From Zeugodacus cucurbitae (Eukaryota; Arthropoda; Insecta; Diptera; Tephritidae): a DNA stretch of 64,000 nucleotides. The DNA lies in NCBI RefSeq assembly GCF_028554725.1, contig NC_071667.1, positions 33,065,501 through 33,129,500 on the forward strand, written 5' to 3'. The notes under the pieces were generated by a model. It saw nothing but the letters and a program-made list of their open reading frames with translations, ran no database searches and had not been told where the DNA came from. Every line of letters begins with the position of its first letter. The first letter of the stretch is position 1. Made by a program: the position numbers and the translations under genes. This document shows, piece after piece, positions 33,641 through 45,459 of the stretch.

Positions 33641-34525
33641 GACTCGATTCGTCTCAGCGACATTACCCGGACGCAGCGAAACGCAATGCGTCCCGCCGGC
33701 CACCCCGTCCGAAGAGAAGGCGTGGACGAGGTGCTCGACGTCAAGCAGACGCACGCCGTATCATCAAGGATAGGCACGCAACACTACCTTGGCAAGATAC
33801 GCACTGCAACCATGTTCATCACAGTGCGAGCCATGATTACCCCGGTCAGTCCATCCACTGTCATTCTCGCCTCCACTATTTCACGACTGCGACTCCGCAC
33901 ACAAGCCCGTGGAGACAGCCGAGTATGCGATCTTATGTTTCGAGACAACCATGGTGGACAGTCAGAAATCTCCGTAACTGCACAAATACAACGTCACCAA
34001 CTACCACCGACGCCAGTAAGGTCTCTGGAAGACCACACACTTCAACACTTCTAGAACCTAAGATTCGCAGTCAACGACTTCTACAAGTCAGTGCCAGTCG
34101 AGGTAATTTTGGAAGCGGATATCTACTCCCGGCTCATACTGCCAGGGTTACAACCAGCGACAGTGGGACAACTCGTCGCCTGGGATATGTAATATCCGGC
34201 GTCGTATAATATCGGCCCAATAAAATGCACTGGCTACCTACGCCTCTGACATTTACCATTTACCCAGGATCGAGTTAGACTCGAGTCGTCTCACCGACCT
34301 CGGAATGTGGTAATTTCTATGCAGTTTGGTGGCATGACAATGACCGTCTAAGACTCCATTTGTCTCAGCGGCATTTCCGGACCGAACCAGACTCGATTCC
34401 TCTCGTCGGCCACTTCATCTGTCATCAGTCGCATGTTAGTTTTAAGTAATAATTAGTTAATTGTAAACTGCATTTAATAATTAATTGTAAACTGCATTTG
34501 CAGTAATACTGCAAGGCGGGCGGAA
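33641..34525 (+). other. BEL 3' tail
   Basis: This lies between integrase and 3' LTR. It has higher GC than the surroundings. A block GACTCGATTCGTCTCAGCG at 33642 recurs in worn form at 34350 (GACTCCATTTGTCTCAGCG). Frames 33686-34054 and 33925-34209 show no envelope features such as a signal peptide or transmembrane helix. Confidence 0.45.
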
Positions 34526-34835
34526 TGTTGACGCCGCCCCCGCCTAATTTCACTGCCACGTCCGTGTCGGAAGAAAGATCACTACTTCGAAGCTTTTTCG
34601 AAGTTTTAATTCGAACGCATATTTGCGCTCTTGCTTTGCTTCTTCTTCTTTTTTTCTTCCTTTGCGATATCTCAGCCGATCCAGACGTGGTAAGTGAAAT
34701 TCCAATTTATTTAATAAAATTATAAATAATTATTATAAAGAATATTTGTTCTTTTTTTTGGATTACTCTGTGTGGAATCATTTGCGCCTTCTATATCCCC
34801 ACGTCCAACCACGATCACGAAACGAAGCACACCGT
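34526..34835 (+). repeat. BEL 3' LTR, truncated
   Basis: It is nearly identical to 28142-28440 and starts TGTTGACGCCGCCCCCGCC just after a purine-rich tract. It diverges at about 34830, where R-family sequence takes over, so the LTR end is lost. Confidence 0.75.
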
Positions 34836-34849
34836 ACTCCACCACCTGA

Positions 34850-36066
34850 GCTAACAAAGCAGAAACAACAATATGCCAACTCTTTTCCTCTCTGCAGAGG
34901 TCGCTGTCGACAAACTGCCTCCTCGCGACGATAACAAAATCTAAAATCATATTTCGATATTGATACTGAAGTCAAAGCGAAAAGTGGCAACAGTGCAAGC
35001 AGCTTGACAAAAATCACAAGAGAATCAATTTTCATATTTGCCATCAATTGTGCCAGAAATATAAAATATGCGAAAAATAAGACTCTGCCAGGATTTGAAC
35101 CCGAGCACCGTCTAAAAACCAAACGCTTCTAATAGAAATATGAATATGAATCTCGGCCACTGACAGTTTTCTCTTCTGAAGGAAATATCAGAAATTGTTT
35201 GAATTTGACCAGACTAATCGCTTTTAGGCAGGGCATGCGCGGAGATGTGCGCGACGCTTGCGCCTATGAATGAAGTCCCTTTGCTTTGTTGCTGATACGC
35301 ATGCGTTTATGCGAGTAGTTTTTTCTGAAGATGTGACAAATGCGAGGAATGTAGATTTGTATGTTCACATTTATAAGTGCGTACATATGTATATGTATAT
35401 TTCCGACGGAAAATCAATGATTGCTCGAGACCATAAAATATTATAAATTATTATATAGTTTATTTAAATAATTAAAGTATAAGACAGAATTTTTAATTAG
35501 ATATGAAGAAAAAGTAACTGAGAAAATTAAAAATAATATAAAATAAAAATGAAATGAAAAATAGATAGAAAGTTAAATTAAAAAATATTTATGAATAATA
35601 TATAATAATATAATAAAACATGACTATCAGAATTGCCTACCATCAATCGGCGAATTTTCGCACAATCTATTCAGTGAACTATCATACATACATCCACACG
35701 CACGTATTTTCCTACTTTGCATATCCCTCAAATTCCCTAGGTTCGACGCTCATCATAAAAATATTTTTTTATTAATTAATTAATTTGAGACAAAATGTAT
35801 TTTTAATTAGTAATTATATTAATTTAAAAATTTCTAAAAAATATCTTGAAATATAAAATAAATTGCAAATGTAAATCTTAATGAGCATGTACATAGAGAA
35901 TTGACTTGAGAACACCCATTTCCCCTTTGTGTCTAATGATCTCAGTTCTCGCATGCTGTGGTGTATTATTTTTCTTTCGAAGTGGCAAGTTTTGGATGTT
36001 CCCTTATATTTTAGCACAGCAAAAGCGAGTTAACATTTGCTCCTTCTTATTATTATACATCTTTGG
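34850..36066 (+). repeat. R-family repeat, long copy
   Basis: About 1.2 kb matching 56340-57535 and, inverted, 46995-47520, 54626-55290 and 59076-59735. It ends in the reverse complement of TGTATAATAATAAGAAGGAG. It contains a tRNA-like B-box segment at 35080-35135 and a palindromic TTAATTAATTAATT tract. There is no conserved protein. It may be a non-autonomous LTR or SINE/MITE composite; the class is unknown. Confidence 0.7.
35080..35135 (-). other. tRNA-like 3' half (B-box) inside the R family
   Basis: On the minus strand, GCTCGGGTTCAAATCCTGGC looks like a T arm with a B-box (GGTTCAAATCC). Before it is an anticodon-type arm CGTTT-GGTTTTT-AGACG, a 5-bp stem with a 7-base loop. The 5' half of a tRNA is missing, so it is not a working tRNA gene. 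The same segment recurs at 56565-56615. Confidence 0.5.
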
Positions 36067-36939
36067 TTTTACATTCTAACATTGTTACATTCGTTATGTT
36101 CTAGGCGAAAATACATATAATGGAGAACTTTAGAAGTAAAGTACGAATAAATAATTATGTACAGTACAAATAAATTATTATGATAAATTATTATAATTAG
36201 TGTGGAGTGATCTGCACATATATAATGGTTTTCGATATTCTAGTGGATTTTATGCCGAATGTACTGGATGAAATGTTAATTATCTTAATAACATTAAAGA
36301 AATATATTGCTAGAGAATAAAATGATAGATTTTTTTGTTTTCTTATAAGTTCTCTGATAACAGATTTGAATGAAATTCACGTGCTAGAAAACATTAATTA
36401 GTTTAGTAAAATTCGCAACATGTAACTACAGTTATTTACATAGTCATGCAGTAATTTGATATTACTCGTATTTGAATTAAGAGTTGCTTGTTTACGCTTA
36501 TGGAATTGATATGGAAGCGGTTGGTAGGTTCCATATCGCAACTTTGTTTAGAATTATCTTAAATAATTTTGAATTTCCCAACGGACGAAATCTATACTTC
36601 GATCTACCCATTGGAAGTCACACAATCTATTTCAAGATCGCCAATAACAAACTATAAAAGCACATTTATAAATGCACACTTGAGGTATTTCATATAGCGT
36701 GGGACGCACAGTGCGTTCAAATGCTTCAGTCGTTCAATGATCTCGACATAATAGTAGTTATGTCGTAGACAAAAATACAAATACATTTCGACGAGGACAT
36801 ATACAATTGAATATTAATAGTGAGTTTTTAAATATGATTGGCCGTGAACTACAATCGTAAAAACATACTTAATAATTTGGTCTGATACAAATTTACGCCT
36901 ACTAATAAACAAGCATCGACATCTAGTAATGGTAAATAA
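36067..36939. other. Non-coding DNA inside the Cad96Ca intron
   Basis: No coding frame or repeat match is seen, except for the possible plus-strand promoter at 36650-36825. Confidence 0.35.
36650..36825 (+). promoter_or_regulatory. Possible plus-strand promoter and non-coding first exon
   Basis: TATA-like words CTATAAAAG (36652) and CATATAG (36690) precede an initiator-type TTCAGTC (36725-36731). The second TATA is about 34 bases from the initiator A, a normal spacing. A hairpin GACATAA...TTATGTC (36744-36765) and a GTGAGT donor-like site (36820) follow. No downstream gene is identified, so this is only a candidate. Confidence 0.25.
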
Positions 36940-37150
36940 CACTGAGGTTTGTAGGTCTTAAAACTAAAGGAGTTAGATATGGAGTATATATACCAAAGTG
37001 ATCAGAGTGGCCAGTAGAGTTGAAATCCGGATTCCAGTCTGTTCGTCTGTCTGTCCGTCCGCCCGTACAACCGATAACTTGAGTAAAAATTTAAATATCG
37101 TGATGAAACTTGGTACACGTGTTCCTTTGCATCATAAGATATAATAATAT
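36940..37150 (+). repeat. DINE-like 5' fragment
   Basis: It contains AAACTAAAGGAGTTAGATAT, CCAAAGTGATCAGAGTG and the GTCTGTCTGTCCGTCC microsatellite. It stops after CACGTGTTCCTTTGCATCAT. Confidence 0.7.
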
Positions 37151-37255
37151 TAATATGAATACATGAAACTTTGCAAAATAATTCTTTGAGTAAATTTATA
37201 TTTAGTTATTAACTTTAATTTTATTTAAAACAAAAATATTTCAATATTTACTTAC

Positions 37256-37361
37256 CTGGCTGAATGAAGTAAAAAAGAATTATCATTTTCATAGTCATCA
37301 GTAGAAAAAATGACCTTTTCACGTTAATACTTTTGGGATTCCATAGCGGTGGCCTCCGCAT
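37256..37361 (-). CDS. Cad96Ca: Cad96Ca-type receptor tyrosine kinase, exon 1 (signal peptide)
   Basis: On the minus strand, ATG 37361-37359 opens 35 codons plus one base ending CCAG|GTAAGT. The peptide is MRRPPLWNPKSINVKRS followed by a hydrophobic core FFLLMTMKMIILFYFI and then QP, a clear signal peptide or signal-anchor shape. The one left-over base pairs with the two-base start of exon 2 (7795), forming an Ala codon and placing the likely cleavage near PACS. The phase match and the lack of any other signal exon nearer to exon 2 support the join, giving an intron of about 29.5 kb. A transcript would settle it. Confidence 0.65.
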
Positions 37362-37461
37362 AAATAAATTAATGAATAAATCCATCGAATATACACATAT
37401 ACACAAAACATTAACCAATCATGTGACAGTTGCTGGTTCAGTAGAAGATAGATTATTAATA

Positions 37462-37726
37462 GTGGTACTCATTTAACGTCGTAAACGTATGGCAACATCG
37501 CAATATTGCAATATCGTAAAACAGCTGTTAATTTTTACATGCATTTTATTTTACGACAATCTTGTAAATATGCGAGACCATTTTCAGTGGCATTCATGGC
37601 ATACTTACAATTAATTCACAATCAGCTGATATTGCCACAATGTTGCCAAAGAGCACTCATTCAACTTATATTGCCATATTGCAAATTTAACATTTTTATA
37701 TAATTGCGACGTTAAATGAGTACCAC
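37462..37726. mobile_element. MITE of 265 bp upstream of Cad96Ca exon 1
   Basis: Inverted ends GTGGTACTCATTTAACGTCG and CGACGTTAAATGAGTACCAC, flanked by TA on both sides (37460-37461 and 37727-37728). The interior is rich in CAATATTGC/GCAATATTG words. There is no coding capacity. The superfamily is uncertain (TA duplication suggests Tc1/mariner-like). It begins about 100 bases upstream of the Cad96Ca start codon. Confidence 0.75.
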
Positions 37727-37728
37727 TA

Positions 37729-40158
37729 ACGGATTTTTATAATTTAAGTATATTTTATAATGAAAAGTAAACTTATTAAGCTTATAATGTATTCGTTGGT
37801 ATTAAGTTTACGTGCGTAAATATTTTATGGTAAATAATGCGTTATACTTCTTCATATTTTTTAAACATACAAAAAGAGTCAATGATTTAGAAAAAATTTG
37901 ATATCGGCTAACAACTCTGAACTACAATTATACCGGTGATTTTGGTAAATAACAGCTTAAGAAGTTTTTGTTAGTTCTTTTGTCAATCTCTATCATTATT
38001 TTATAGTTAATAGTTATCCTGCACTGTAATGCCTTCTGTACGCCCTCAAAATATATACTATTGAATGCATGCAATAAAGAAATAATACAATAATGCTCTG
38101 CATATTATAATACGATCCTTTCTCTATACATCAGTGATTAATGAATGAACAACAAAATATGAAACGAGATATTTATCTTGAAATTGTATTAGTATTAGAA
38201 GTAATAATACTGCAATATTTATTTAAAATAGCTAAATAATTAATTTGCATAGTCAGCGTACTTAGCACTTAACACTATCACTGCAGAAAACTTTTTACTT
38301 CGATTTGCAACACCATAACAGTCAACGGTATGCATATGAACATATACCAATAAATTTCACTTTCGAACTAAATTTATACTACAAAACTAAAAAGAAATTT
38401 ATTATATTTTCGGTGTCAAGTTGGATATTTAACTTATTTTAGTAAATTATTTAACACATACAATTATATATTTACATAAAACATGCACATATAAGTACAA
38501 ACTTGGTCTTGACATATGTATGTATGTATTTATATTTACGCTTTTATAAACACACGTTTGTTTATTTGTGCATATCACATTGTTATACATATCCGGGTTA
38601 TAAATTAATGCGTATGTTATATATGTATCTATATATATATAAAAATCACTATTTTCTGTTTATATTCGCAAATAACGATAATCATTTCTATTGATGTAAG
38701 CATATGTGCACACAACCATTTTATACTCTTAAATAAGAAATATTACAATTCACCGTACACAAAATATATCGATATGTAAACACGAAAATTCATTTATGCT
38801 TGAAAAAATTACACCATACAAATTTTTACTCAATATTTAACGAACGTTCGAACCTGGCCGAACCTCTTCCGTCGCCGTGTAACAAAAGACTGAAGCAACA
38901 AACCTGTTCTAAAATTAATCTCTCTCACTTCATGAATAATACATATGTATATGCTGGTATATGCATATGTTTGAATGAAAATCCAAAATACAGTAAAACG
39001 TGAAAGCTAGTTATCATACTTGGTTAGCAGAAAATAACAAACAAAAGGAATGAATTCCAAAGTCACACAGCGGCATCTGTCGCAAATAATTACTGACTGC
39101 TTAGCGTTTAGACATTTTTCATCAATAATTTTGCTTAAATATAAAATAATATTACATGATTCTTGTTTGAAATAATTTTATATATTATTCCATTTACCAT
39201 CAATATATGTAGAATAAAAACACATATTTACCTATTTTATCAAGATTGCTAAATTTTTAGTATATAAAAGAATTTTTATTCTATAATCTCTTCGCAAATA
39301 CCTTGAGGCAGGAAATATAAAGCATACTGATCTCTAAATTATTTACGCTAAAACAATTTCCCTTTTAAAATCGTAATAATATATTCAACAAAAGTATGCA
39401 AGAATTTTCGACAGATATCTTTCTTCAATTGAATTAAATTAATAAAACATCGTCGTCGGTAGAATATCAAACACCGTTATACAAGTTAACGTATGTGCTT
39501 AGTTAAGAAAATAAGTAGCAAACATAGTTTCCCTGGTTATGCGTGCTGGGTTATCATATTCACTTGCGTCATATACTTGCGGTATCATCATTATCACATG
39601 ATTACATTTAGAAAACGCCACGCTCTGACACACCTATCAGCATTTCCAACGAATGAACCGAAAATAACAACAACTTCAGTTTCAGTGTGCCCGAAAGGCT
39701 CGATTCAGGCGGCATCTATATAAGCATAATTCGTAAAGTAGAAGTTGGAAAGGCAAGCCATATTGCCATGGTAATGAAAAACAATACAATTAATTTGTAT
39801 ATTGGAGATATTAAATAAATAAAATAAAGTAAAGTTAATTAACATCAAAACAACGCATAAAATTAATTTACATTGTAAAGCTTGTGTAATTCCAGGACCG
39901 TTTTAGCCATTCTACCATCAAGCTACATCATAACTTATGAGGTTTTCGTTGGTGAATTAACACACTTTTAGTGGTTTTCAACTTAACCTTTGTATGGGAA
40001 TATGGGAATATTTCTTCCGAATATGCCAGGAAAAGTTTTATTAGACTTACAGCTACTATAACAACACAGTCAACGTTTCGACATAGAACACTAAGATTTA
40101 TACAAGTTTTTAATACATATGTGTATTTATTTGGTTTAAAAGGAAAGAATCATACATT
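37729..40158. other. Quiet AT-rich DNA upstream of Cad96Ca exon 1
   Basis: No gene or repeat match is recognised. The region would hold the Cad96Ca 5' leader and promoter. A TATATAAG word lies at 39718 on the plus strand. Open frames such as 38800-39003 and 39493-39723 have no domain features. Confidence 0.4.
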
Positions 40159-41353
40159 TTTATACTCTCGCAACAAAGTTGCTAAGAGAGTATTATAGTT
40201 TTGTTCACATAACGGTTGTTTGTAACACCCAAAACTAAACGAGTTAGATATAGGGTTATATATACCAAAGTGATCAGGGTGAAGAGTGGAGTTCAAATCC
40301 GAATGTCTGTCTGTCCGTCCGTCCGTCCGACCGTCTGTCCAAGCTGTAACTTGAGTAAAAATTAAGATATCTTGATGAAACTTGGCACCATAGGAAGGTT
40401 GCTTTCTAAAATGAGCAAAATCGGACCACTGCCACGCCCACAAAATGGCGAAAACCGAAAACACATAAAATGCCATAACTAAGCCATAAATAAAGCTATG
40501 GAAATAAAATTTGGTATGAAGGATCGCACTATGAGGGAACATATGTGGATGTAATTTTTTTTGGGAAGTGGGCGTGGCCCCGCCCCCAAATCGGATTTTT
40601 GTATATATCTCGCAAACCAATAAAGCTATATAAACCAAACTGCAGTCCTTTTTTTTAGCCATTTCCTTATACATTTCAAAAATGACAGAAATCGGATAAT
40701 AACCACGCCCCCCTCCCATACAAATATTAAGTTGAAAAATACTAAAAGTGGGTTAACTCACTAACGAAAAACCTCAGAAACACTAAATTTCACATAAGGA
40801 ATGGCAGATGGAAGCTGCACTCAGATTTTTTTACAAAATGGAAAATGGGCGTGGCGTCGCCCACTTATGGGTCAAAAACCATATCTCAGGAACTACTTGA
40901 CCGATTTCAATGAAACTTGGTTTGTAATAGTTTCCTTACATCCTAATGATATGTTGTGAAAATAGGCCAAATCGCTTCACAACCACGCCTACTTCCTATA
41001 TACCAGAACTTTGAAGACGATCTGAATCGTTTACATTACAATATGTAAAGTAAGTACTAGTGAAGATATCGGTGCAGAACTTTGCACAAATACTATGTTT
41101 ATAGTGAGGCAGCCCCATTCTAAAAATCGCCGAAATCGGACCATAGGTTTTTAAGGCCCCATATATCGAACACGAGGACCTCGGTGCTTCTAACCTAATA
41201 TTATGGTTTCCAACTTTCAATGGACTTTATACAATATATATGACGAATATGTGGGTCAAATTGTGTATTATATAATATTAATAAAGTTAAACAAATAAAT
41301 TGCGAGAGTATAAAATGTTCGGTTACACCCGAACTTAGACCTTCCTTACTTGT
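40159..41353 (+). repeat. DINE-1-like repeat, full-length reference copy
   Basis: It runs from TTTTATACTCTCGCAAC to CTTCCTTACTTG, about 1.2 kb. Order: 5' block with AAGTTGCTAAGAGAGTATTA; GATCAGGGTG block; GTCTGTCCGTCC microsatellite (40306-40340); GGGCGTGGC-rich middle; inverted terminal TTGCGAGAGTATAAAA; hairpin GTTCGG...CCGAAC; tail. The inverted TTTTATACTCTCGCAA / TTGCGAGAGTATAAAA pair near the two ends, the 3' hairpin and the tetranucleotide core resemble DINE-1/Helentron architecture. No target duplication is visible. Confidence 0.82.
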
Positions 41354-41992
41354 TTTAATAAAGTTTAGTTACACTAAAATTTTAAATATTTTTCTTGTTA
41401 AATCACTCCAAAACATTAGTTCCTCAATTCTTAATATCTGAAATTTTGGTGAGCGTTATTCGTTTGATAAAGAGAAATAGTCTGTTGGAATTTAATATAT
41501 GAGAAGCTATAACCAAATAACCGTTTTTGCCATTTTTAAACTGTAGCATAAGTATGTCATGCTCCACATTTGATTAAAAATGGTTGAGTAGTTGGGGAGG
41601 AATTATATTTCACCTCAAAATTTACAGCATTTTTGGATAGAGACGTGAAGGTGTCAATTATCCGATTTCACCCGTTTGTCTGTGTCAAAATGTGATAAAT
41701 CGATTTAGAATTAAGTATTATTCATTACATTTTGTTAAACTCTGTTATAAGAGTAAAGCTAGACGAAGCCAATTTGGTAGAAGGTGCCCCAGTTTAAATT
41801 AATTAAATGTAAATGTAATTATGTACGAAGGGACACATGCATAGCTTTAATCATTTAATAAACCCAAGTGCATTAGCCGCACTTTTTAAAGGATGAAATT
41901 TTATTTCTTTGAGTCCGTTTATATTATTAATAAAAGTATAATTGTTAAACAATACAAATAAATATTCACAACATAAATAACAGTCAGTTTTC
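41354..41992. other. Unassigned DNA with a diverged DINE-related block
   Basis: Bases 41500-41700 carry words like AAACTGTAGCATAAG and ATCCGATTTCACCCG, which resemble 44150-44390 and hint at a diverged relative of the DINE-like family. Nothing else is seen. Confidence 0.35.
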
Positions 41993-43450
41993 TTAAACTA
42001 TAATGTATAACTTAATTTTTAAATATCTTCTTTGTATATTGTAGATTCCTTGCGCGGAACGAAAATCTTTTGTGTTCATTAGAGAATCTTTGAGTTGACA
42101 GTGCAAATGAATACATTCATTCGCGAAAGTATCTTCCAAATCATCAGAATACTTAGTAACTAATTCATCTGCGCGAACTTTTAATTCATTGGTATCTATT
42201 TCATATAAATTGTCAAAAAAATTAAATTTTTCGTAAAGATTATGATAAGCACTTTTACGTCCTGTCAATTGTACACTTAAAGTATCTAAAATTAGATAAT
42301 AAACGTTGGTTCGAAAATTTTCTTCTCCAGATAAAGCTGTTCTTTCAATTTCCCGTGACTCGTCAGCCTGAAGTTTTCGGGGTTTTTTACGACGGGTGTC
42401 ATAGTGGTAATAATTTTGAACTCCAGATAGTGCTTTGGCTTTTTTTTCATAATCAGAAAATTGTTTATCTCTCATATCTTGGAGAAATAATGCCAAAGAA
42501 CTATATATTCTTATCACAGATGATAAATCAGCTTGAGAAATCTGAAGCTTCTTACTCGCAGCATTAAAGCGATCCAAAATTGCATTCCAAACAATGACTA
42601 AAATCGCTGTTTCTAGATGTTGTAATTTTTGCTGCAGTCTCTTAGCTTCAGTTCGCGTAGTAAGTTTTTCGTCTTTGTTTTCACCAATAAAGTTTAGTGC
42701 AACAATTATTCTAGGCCTCTCTTTTTCTAATGTGTAGCATGCTTTAAGTCTTTTAAGTCTTAAACTTGTATGTTGTCTTAAAATTTCCCAACTATGTGTC
42801 GAAACGGTAAAAAAATTATATAATTCTTGCAAAGTATAAAAAAGTCAACTGCTTCGGTAACAGATTCAGCTGCACAAGTTCCCACTAAATATAAAGAGTG
42901 ACCAGCACAAGGAACATATTCAGCTAATGGATTAGTTATTTTGATTCGTCCTTGCACTCCTGAATATAAACCTGACATGTTGCTTGCATTATCGTAAGAT
43001 TGACCACGACAATTCATTATATTTAAACCATTATCCTCAAGAGATTTTAACAAAGCATCTTCAATATCTTTAGCCTTATGGCCAGTATTTGGAATGAATT
43101 CCAGAAATTTTTCGACAATTTTACCATTGTTACGTACATATGAGCAATATCAGGCGTGGAATCCACAATTACACCAAAATACTTAGCAGATTGCACTTCT
43201 TTAGAAATATGTTCCAATACTTTATTTTGAATTAATAATATAATTTCTTCGTAGATTGTCTAGGATAAATACGAAGTATTTCCACGGCCAGGGTGCGCAT
43301 ATAATTTTAAATGTTCTGATAAAAACGGATCAAATTTAGCAAGAAGCTCGACTGAACCTAAAAAATTTCCATTATGGGGATCTCCAATTCGTTCTGAATG
43401 TCCTCTAAATGACAGCCCTCTTATTGAGAGAGATTTAATTATCACTGATC
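41993..43450 (-). pseudogene. hAT-type transposase relic (ZMYM1/DUF4371-like)
   Basis: Three minus-strand frames align to one transposase. First: RGLSFRGHSERIGDPHNGNF, LELLAKFDPFL-like block, SYLS. Next: CRGQSYDNASNMSGLYSGVQ and CAGHSLYLVGTCAAESV (the second catalytic Asp is in SYDNAS). Last (42832-41993): LYNFFTVSTHSWEILRQH through to KDSLMNTKDF. Frameshifts near 43260-43130 and 42840 break it, and the usual C-terminal dimerisation block is changed. On the right, GCCGCCCTAGGCCCGGGCCT at 43780 is typical of one end of such elements; the left end is unclear. Confidence 0.75.
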
Positions 43451-44584
43451 CTTTACTTTCTGAATAAATTAACCACTCATGAATACTTATATCAATTCAT
43501 ATATGAAACACCGGAATCATTGAAAATAAAGTAAGAAAACATTGTGCAATTTTAGAAGCGGCTCACTTTTATTAATTTTTTCTGTTATAAAACATTTTTT
43601 ATCAGTATTGCACTCACGAATAAAAAAGTTAATCAGAAAATTAATTACATTCTATTTCACAGAAATTTATTTCTAAATTTATATACAAAAAATCAGAATA
43701 AATCCTTAAAATGTATTGTCGTTACATTATATCAGATTTAAAATATTGACATTCTGAAAAATTTGCCGCCCCCAAATTGTGCCGCCCTAGGCCCGGGCCT
43801 CGCGGGAAAGTAGACAGAGAAATGTACACTTAAAAACAGACAGAGAAAGGTACGCTTAAAACTTTGCACTTTTTGAATAGACGGGACGGGAGTAAGTATG
43901 AGCATTTATGCGATAAAGCACTGTATACTTACATGTAGGACTAATGGAATTGACTTAAAACAAAAAAGGCATTAGCCGAATAAAGAAAAATATATTAAGC
44001 AGTATATAAGTAATGTGTTCACCCGTATGTATGTAATTGGCGTAGACACCGCTTAAGCGATTATAGCCGAATCAATAATTGCGCGCCAATACACAATGGT
44101 TCCGCTGTATAAATACTTCCCGTTGAGGTATCGCTATGAAATTTTCTCCAAAAATCTAGAAAAATATTTTAAATATATGATGAATATATGGCCACATCGT
44201 GCGCCTATATTCTATAGCTCCCATAGCAACGATCGGGACAAGTTATAATAATTTTGTTATTTTCGGTTGGTTGTAAACCGATTTCGCCCATTTTCAAACT
44301 GTAGCATGGGATATCAAAAAATGTTATGAACCGAATTTCGTTGTAATTGGTCGAGTAGTTCCATAGCTATGAGGGGAGGAACACAACTAAAACGTTAACT
44401 AAACACAATAAAAACGAGTACAAAATCTTCAAAAAAAAAAAGGGATAGAAAAGTTTTAAATTAAAAAAATGATACACAAATTAGCTTTTATTAATTTTGG
44501 AACATAAATGTGGGTTCTTATTAACGAATTTATGCACTTTATTGAAACTTTATTAAAACGCGTTTGAAATTTGATTACAATTCT
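43451..44584. other. hAT terminal DNA and a DINE-related fragment
   Basis: The hAT end lies near 43800. Bases 44150-44390 hold ATATGGCCACATCG, CGATTTCGCCCATTTTC and GAATTTCGTTGTAATTGGTC, diverged relatives of the DINE-like middle. Bases 44390-44584 are probably the 3' end of gypsy B, with an A-rich tract. Confidence 0.4.
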
Positions 44585-45454
44585 TTATTTCACTCCTCGG
44601 ACCTTCGTGATCCCCACTTTCTCCACCTCATATCGACCGTGTCTCTTAATTTGAATTATTTTGTGTGGACCGAAAAAATTTCCTTTCAACTTGAGCTCTG
44701 TACCAAACTGAGTTCGTTTTATCGCCACTAGTTCAATTATCTTGTAACTATCCTCTTTCCTCCTAGTCTTGTTAAATGATTTCTTATTTTCTTCGCGAAT
44801 CTTTAAAATGTTTTGTTGCTCTTCTTTGCGCAATGCTTCTCGTTCTATGTCTTGCATATCGTTTAGTAGTTCTTTTAATTCCATTACAGTGTTGACCCTC
44901 ATTTCGACGCCCGTAAGCAAACGGAATGATGATACTTTCGTGCTTCTGGGTGGAGTGTTGTTTATTGCTTGTTGTACACATTCTGTGTACTTATACCACC
45001 ATGCCGGACTTTTAGCGCACAGTTTTGCCAGCATTGGCACGATAATTTTGTGCATCCTTTCTACCTGCCCATTACCCCTTGGAACCCTTGTGGCAATCAT
45101 AAGATGTTGAATTCCTTGTTCCTCGCAATATTCTTTGAAAGTATGCGATGTGAATGCAGTCCGCCTATCGATTATAATTTGCTTTGGGTTGCCGAAAATA
45201 GCTTGTTTTTTCAGACTAGTAATTACGCTTTCGGTACATGTAGTTCGAGTGCGATGCAACCACACAAATTTCGTAAAAGCATCTACCACCACCATAATAT
45301 GATTATAAGATTTGTTAGTTGTTTGCATCGAACCTACGTGGTCTATATGATAAGTGCTGAGAGGTTCGTCGTCTTTTGGTATTGGGGTTAGCAACCCTTC
45401 CCTCCTACCTGCTTTCCTGTCTGTAATTATACATTCTACACCGCTCCTAACCAC
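44585..45454 (-). pseudogene. Gypsy B integrase
   Basis: A 289-codon frame with the integrase core: first Asp in YHIDHVGSM followed by VVVDAFTKFVWL, second in QIIIDRRTAFTSHTFKEYCE, Glu in PRGNGQVERMHKIIVPML. The C-terminal segment is basic with a chromo-like or SH3-like end (KGNFFGPHKIIQIKRHGRYE). The frame is long, but the zinc finger part is missing and the neighbouring pol is broken. A Ty3/gypsy lineage different from A and C. Confidence 0.78.
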
Positions 45455-45459
45455 TTTCT

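Larger units (their letters stand above)
28142..34845 (+). mobile_element. BEL/Pao LTR retrotransposon, decayed
   Basis: It is bounded by direct LTR copies starting TGTTGACGCCGCCCCCGCC (28142 and 34526). A purine-rich tract GCAAGGCGGGCGGAA stands before the second. Inside are gag, zinc knuckles, protease, YVDD reverse transcriptase, RNase H and integrase in BEL order, broken by many frameshifts. It splits an R-family repeat. A PIF/Harbinger-like element lies in its 5' LTR. The 3' LTR is cut off after about 310 bases. Confidence 0.82.

Noticed and set aside
33686..34209. BEL envelope gene
   Set aside because: No signal peptide, transmembrane helix or long frame; short overlapping frames only.
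35080..35135. A functional tRNA gene
   Set aside because: Only the 3' half of the cloverleaf is present and it is repeated in R-family copies.
39493..39723. Small protein with a hydrophobic segment
   Set aside because: No upstream signals, no known domain, AT-rich non-coding context.
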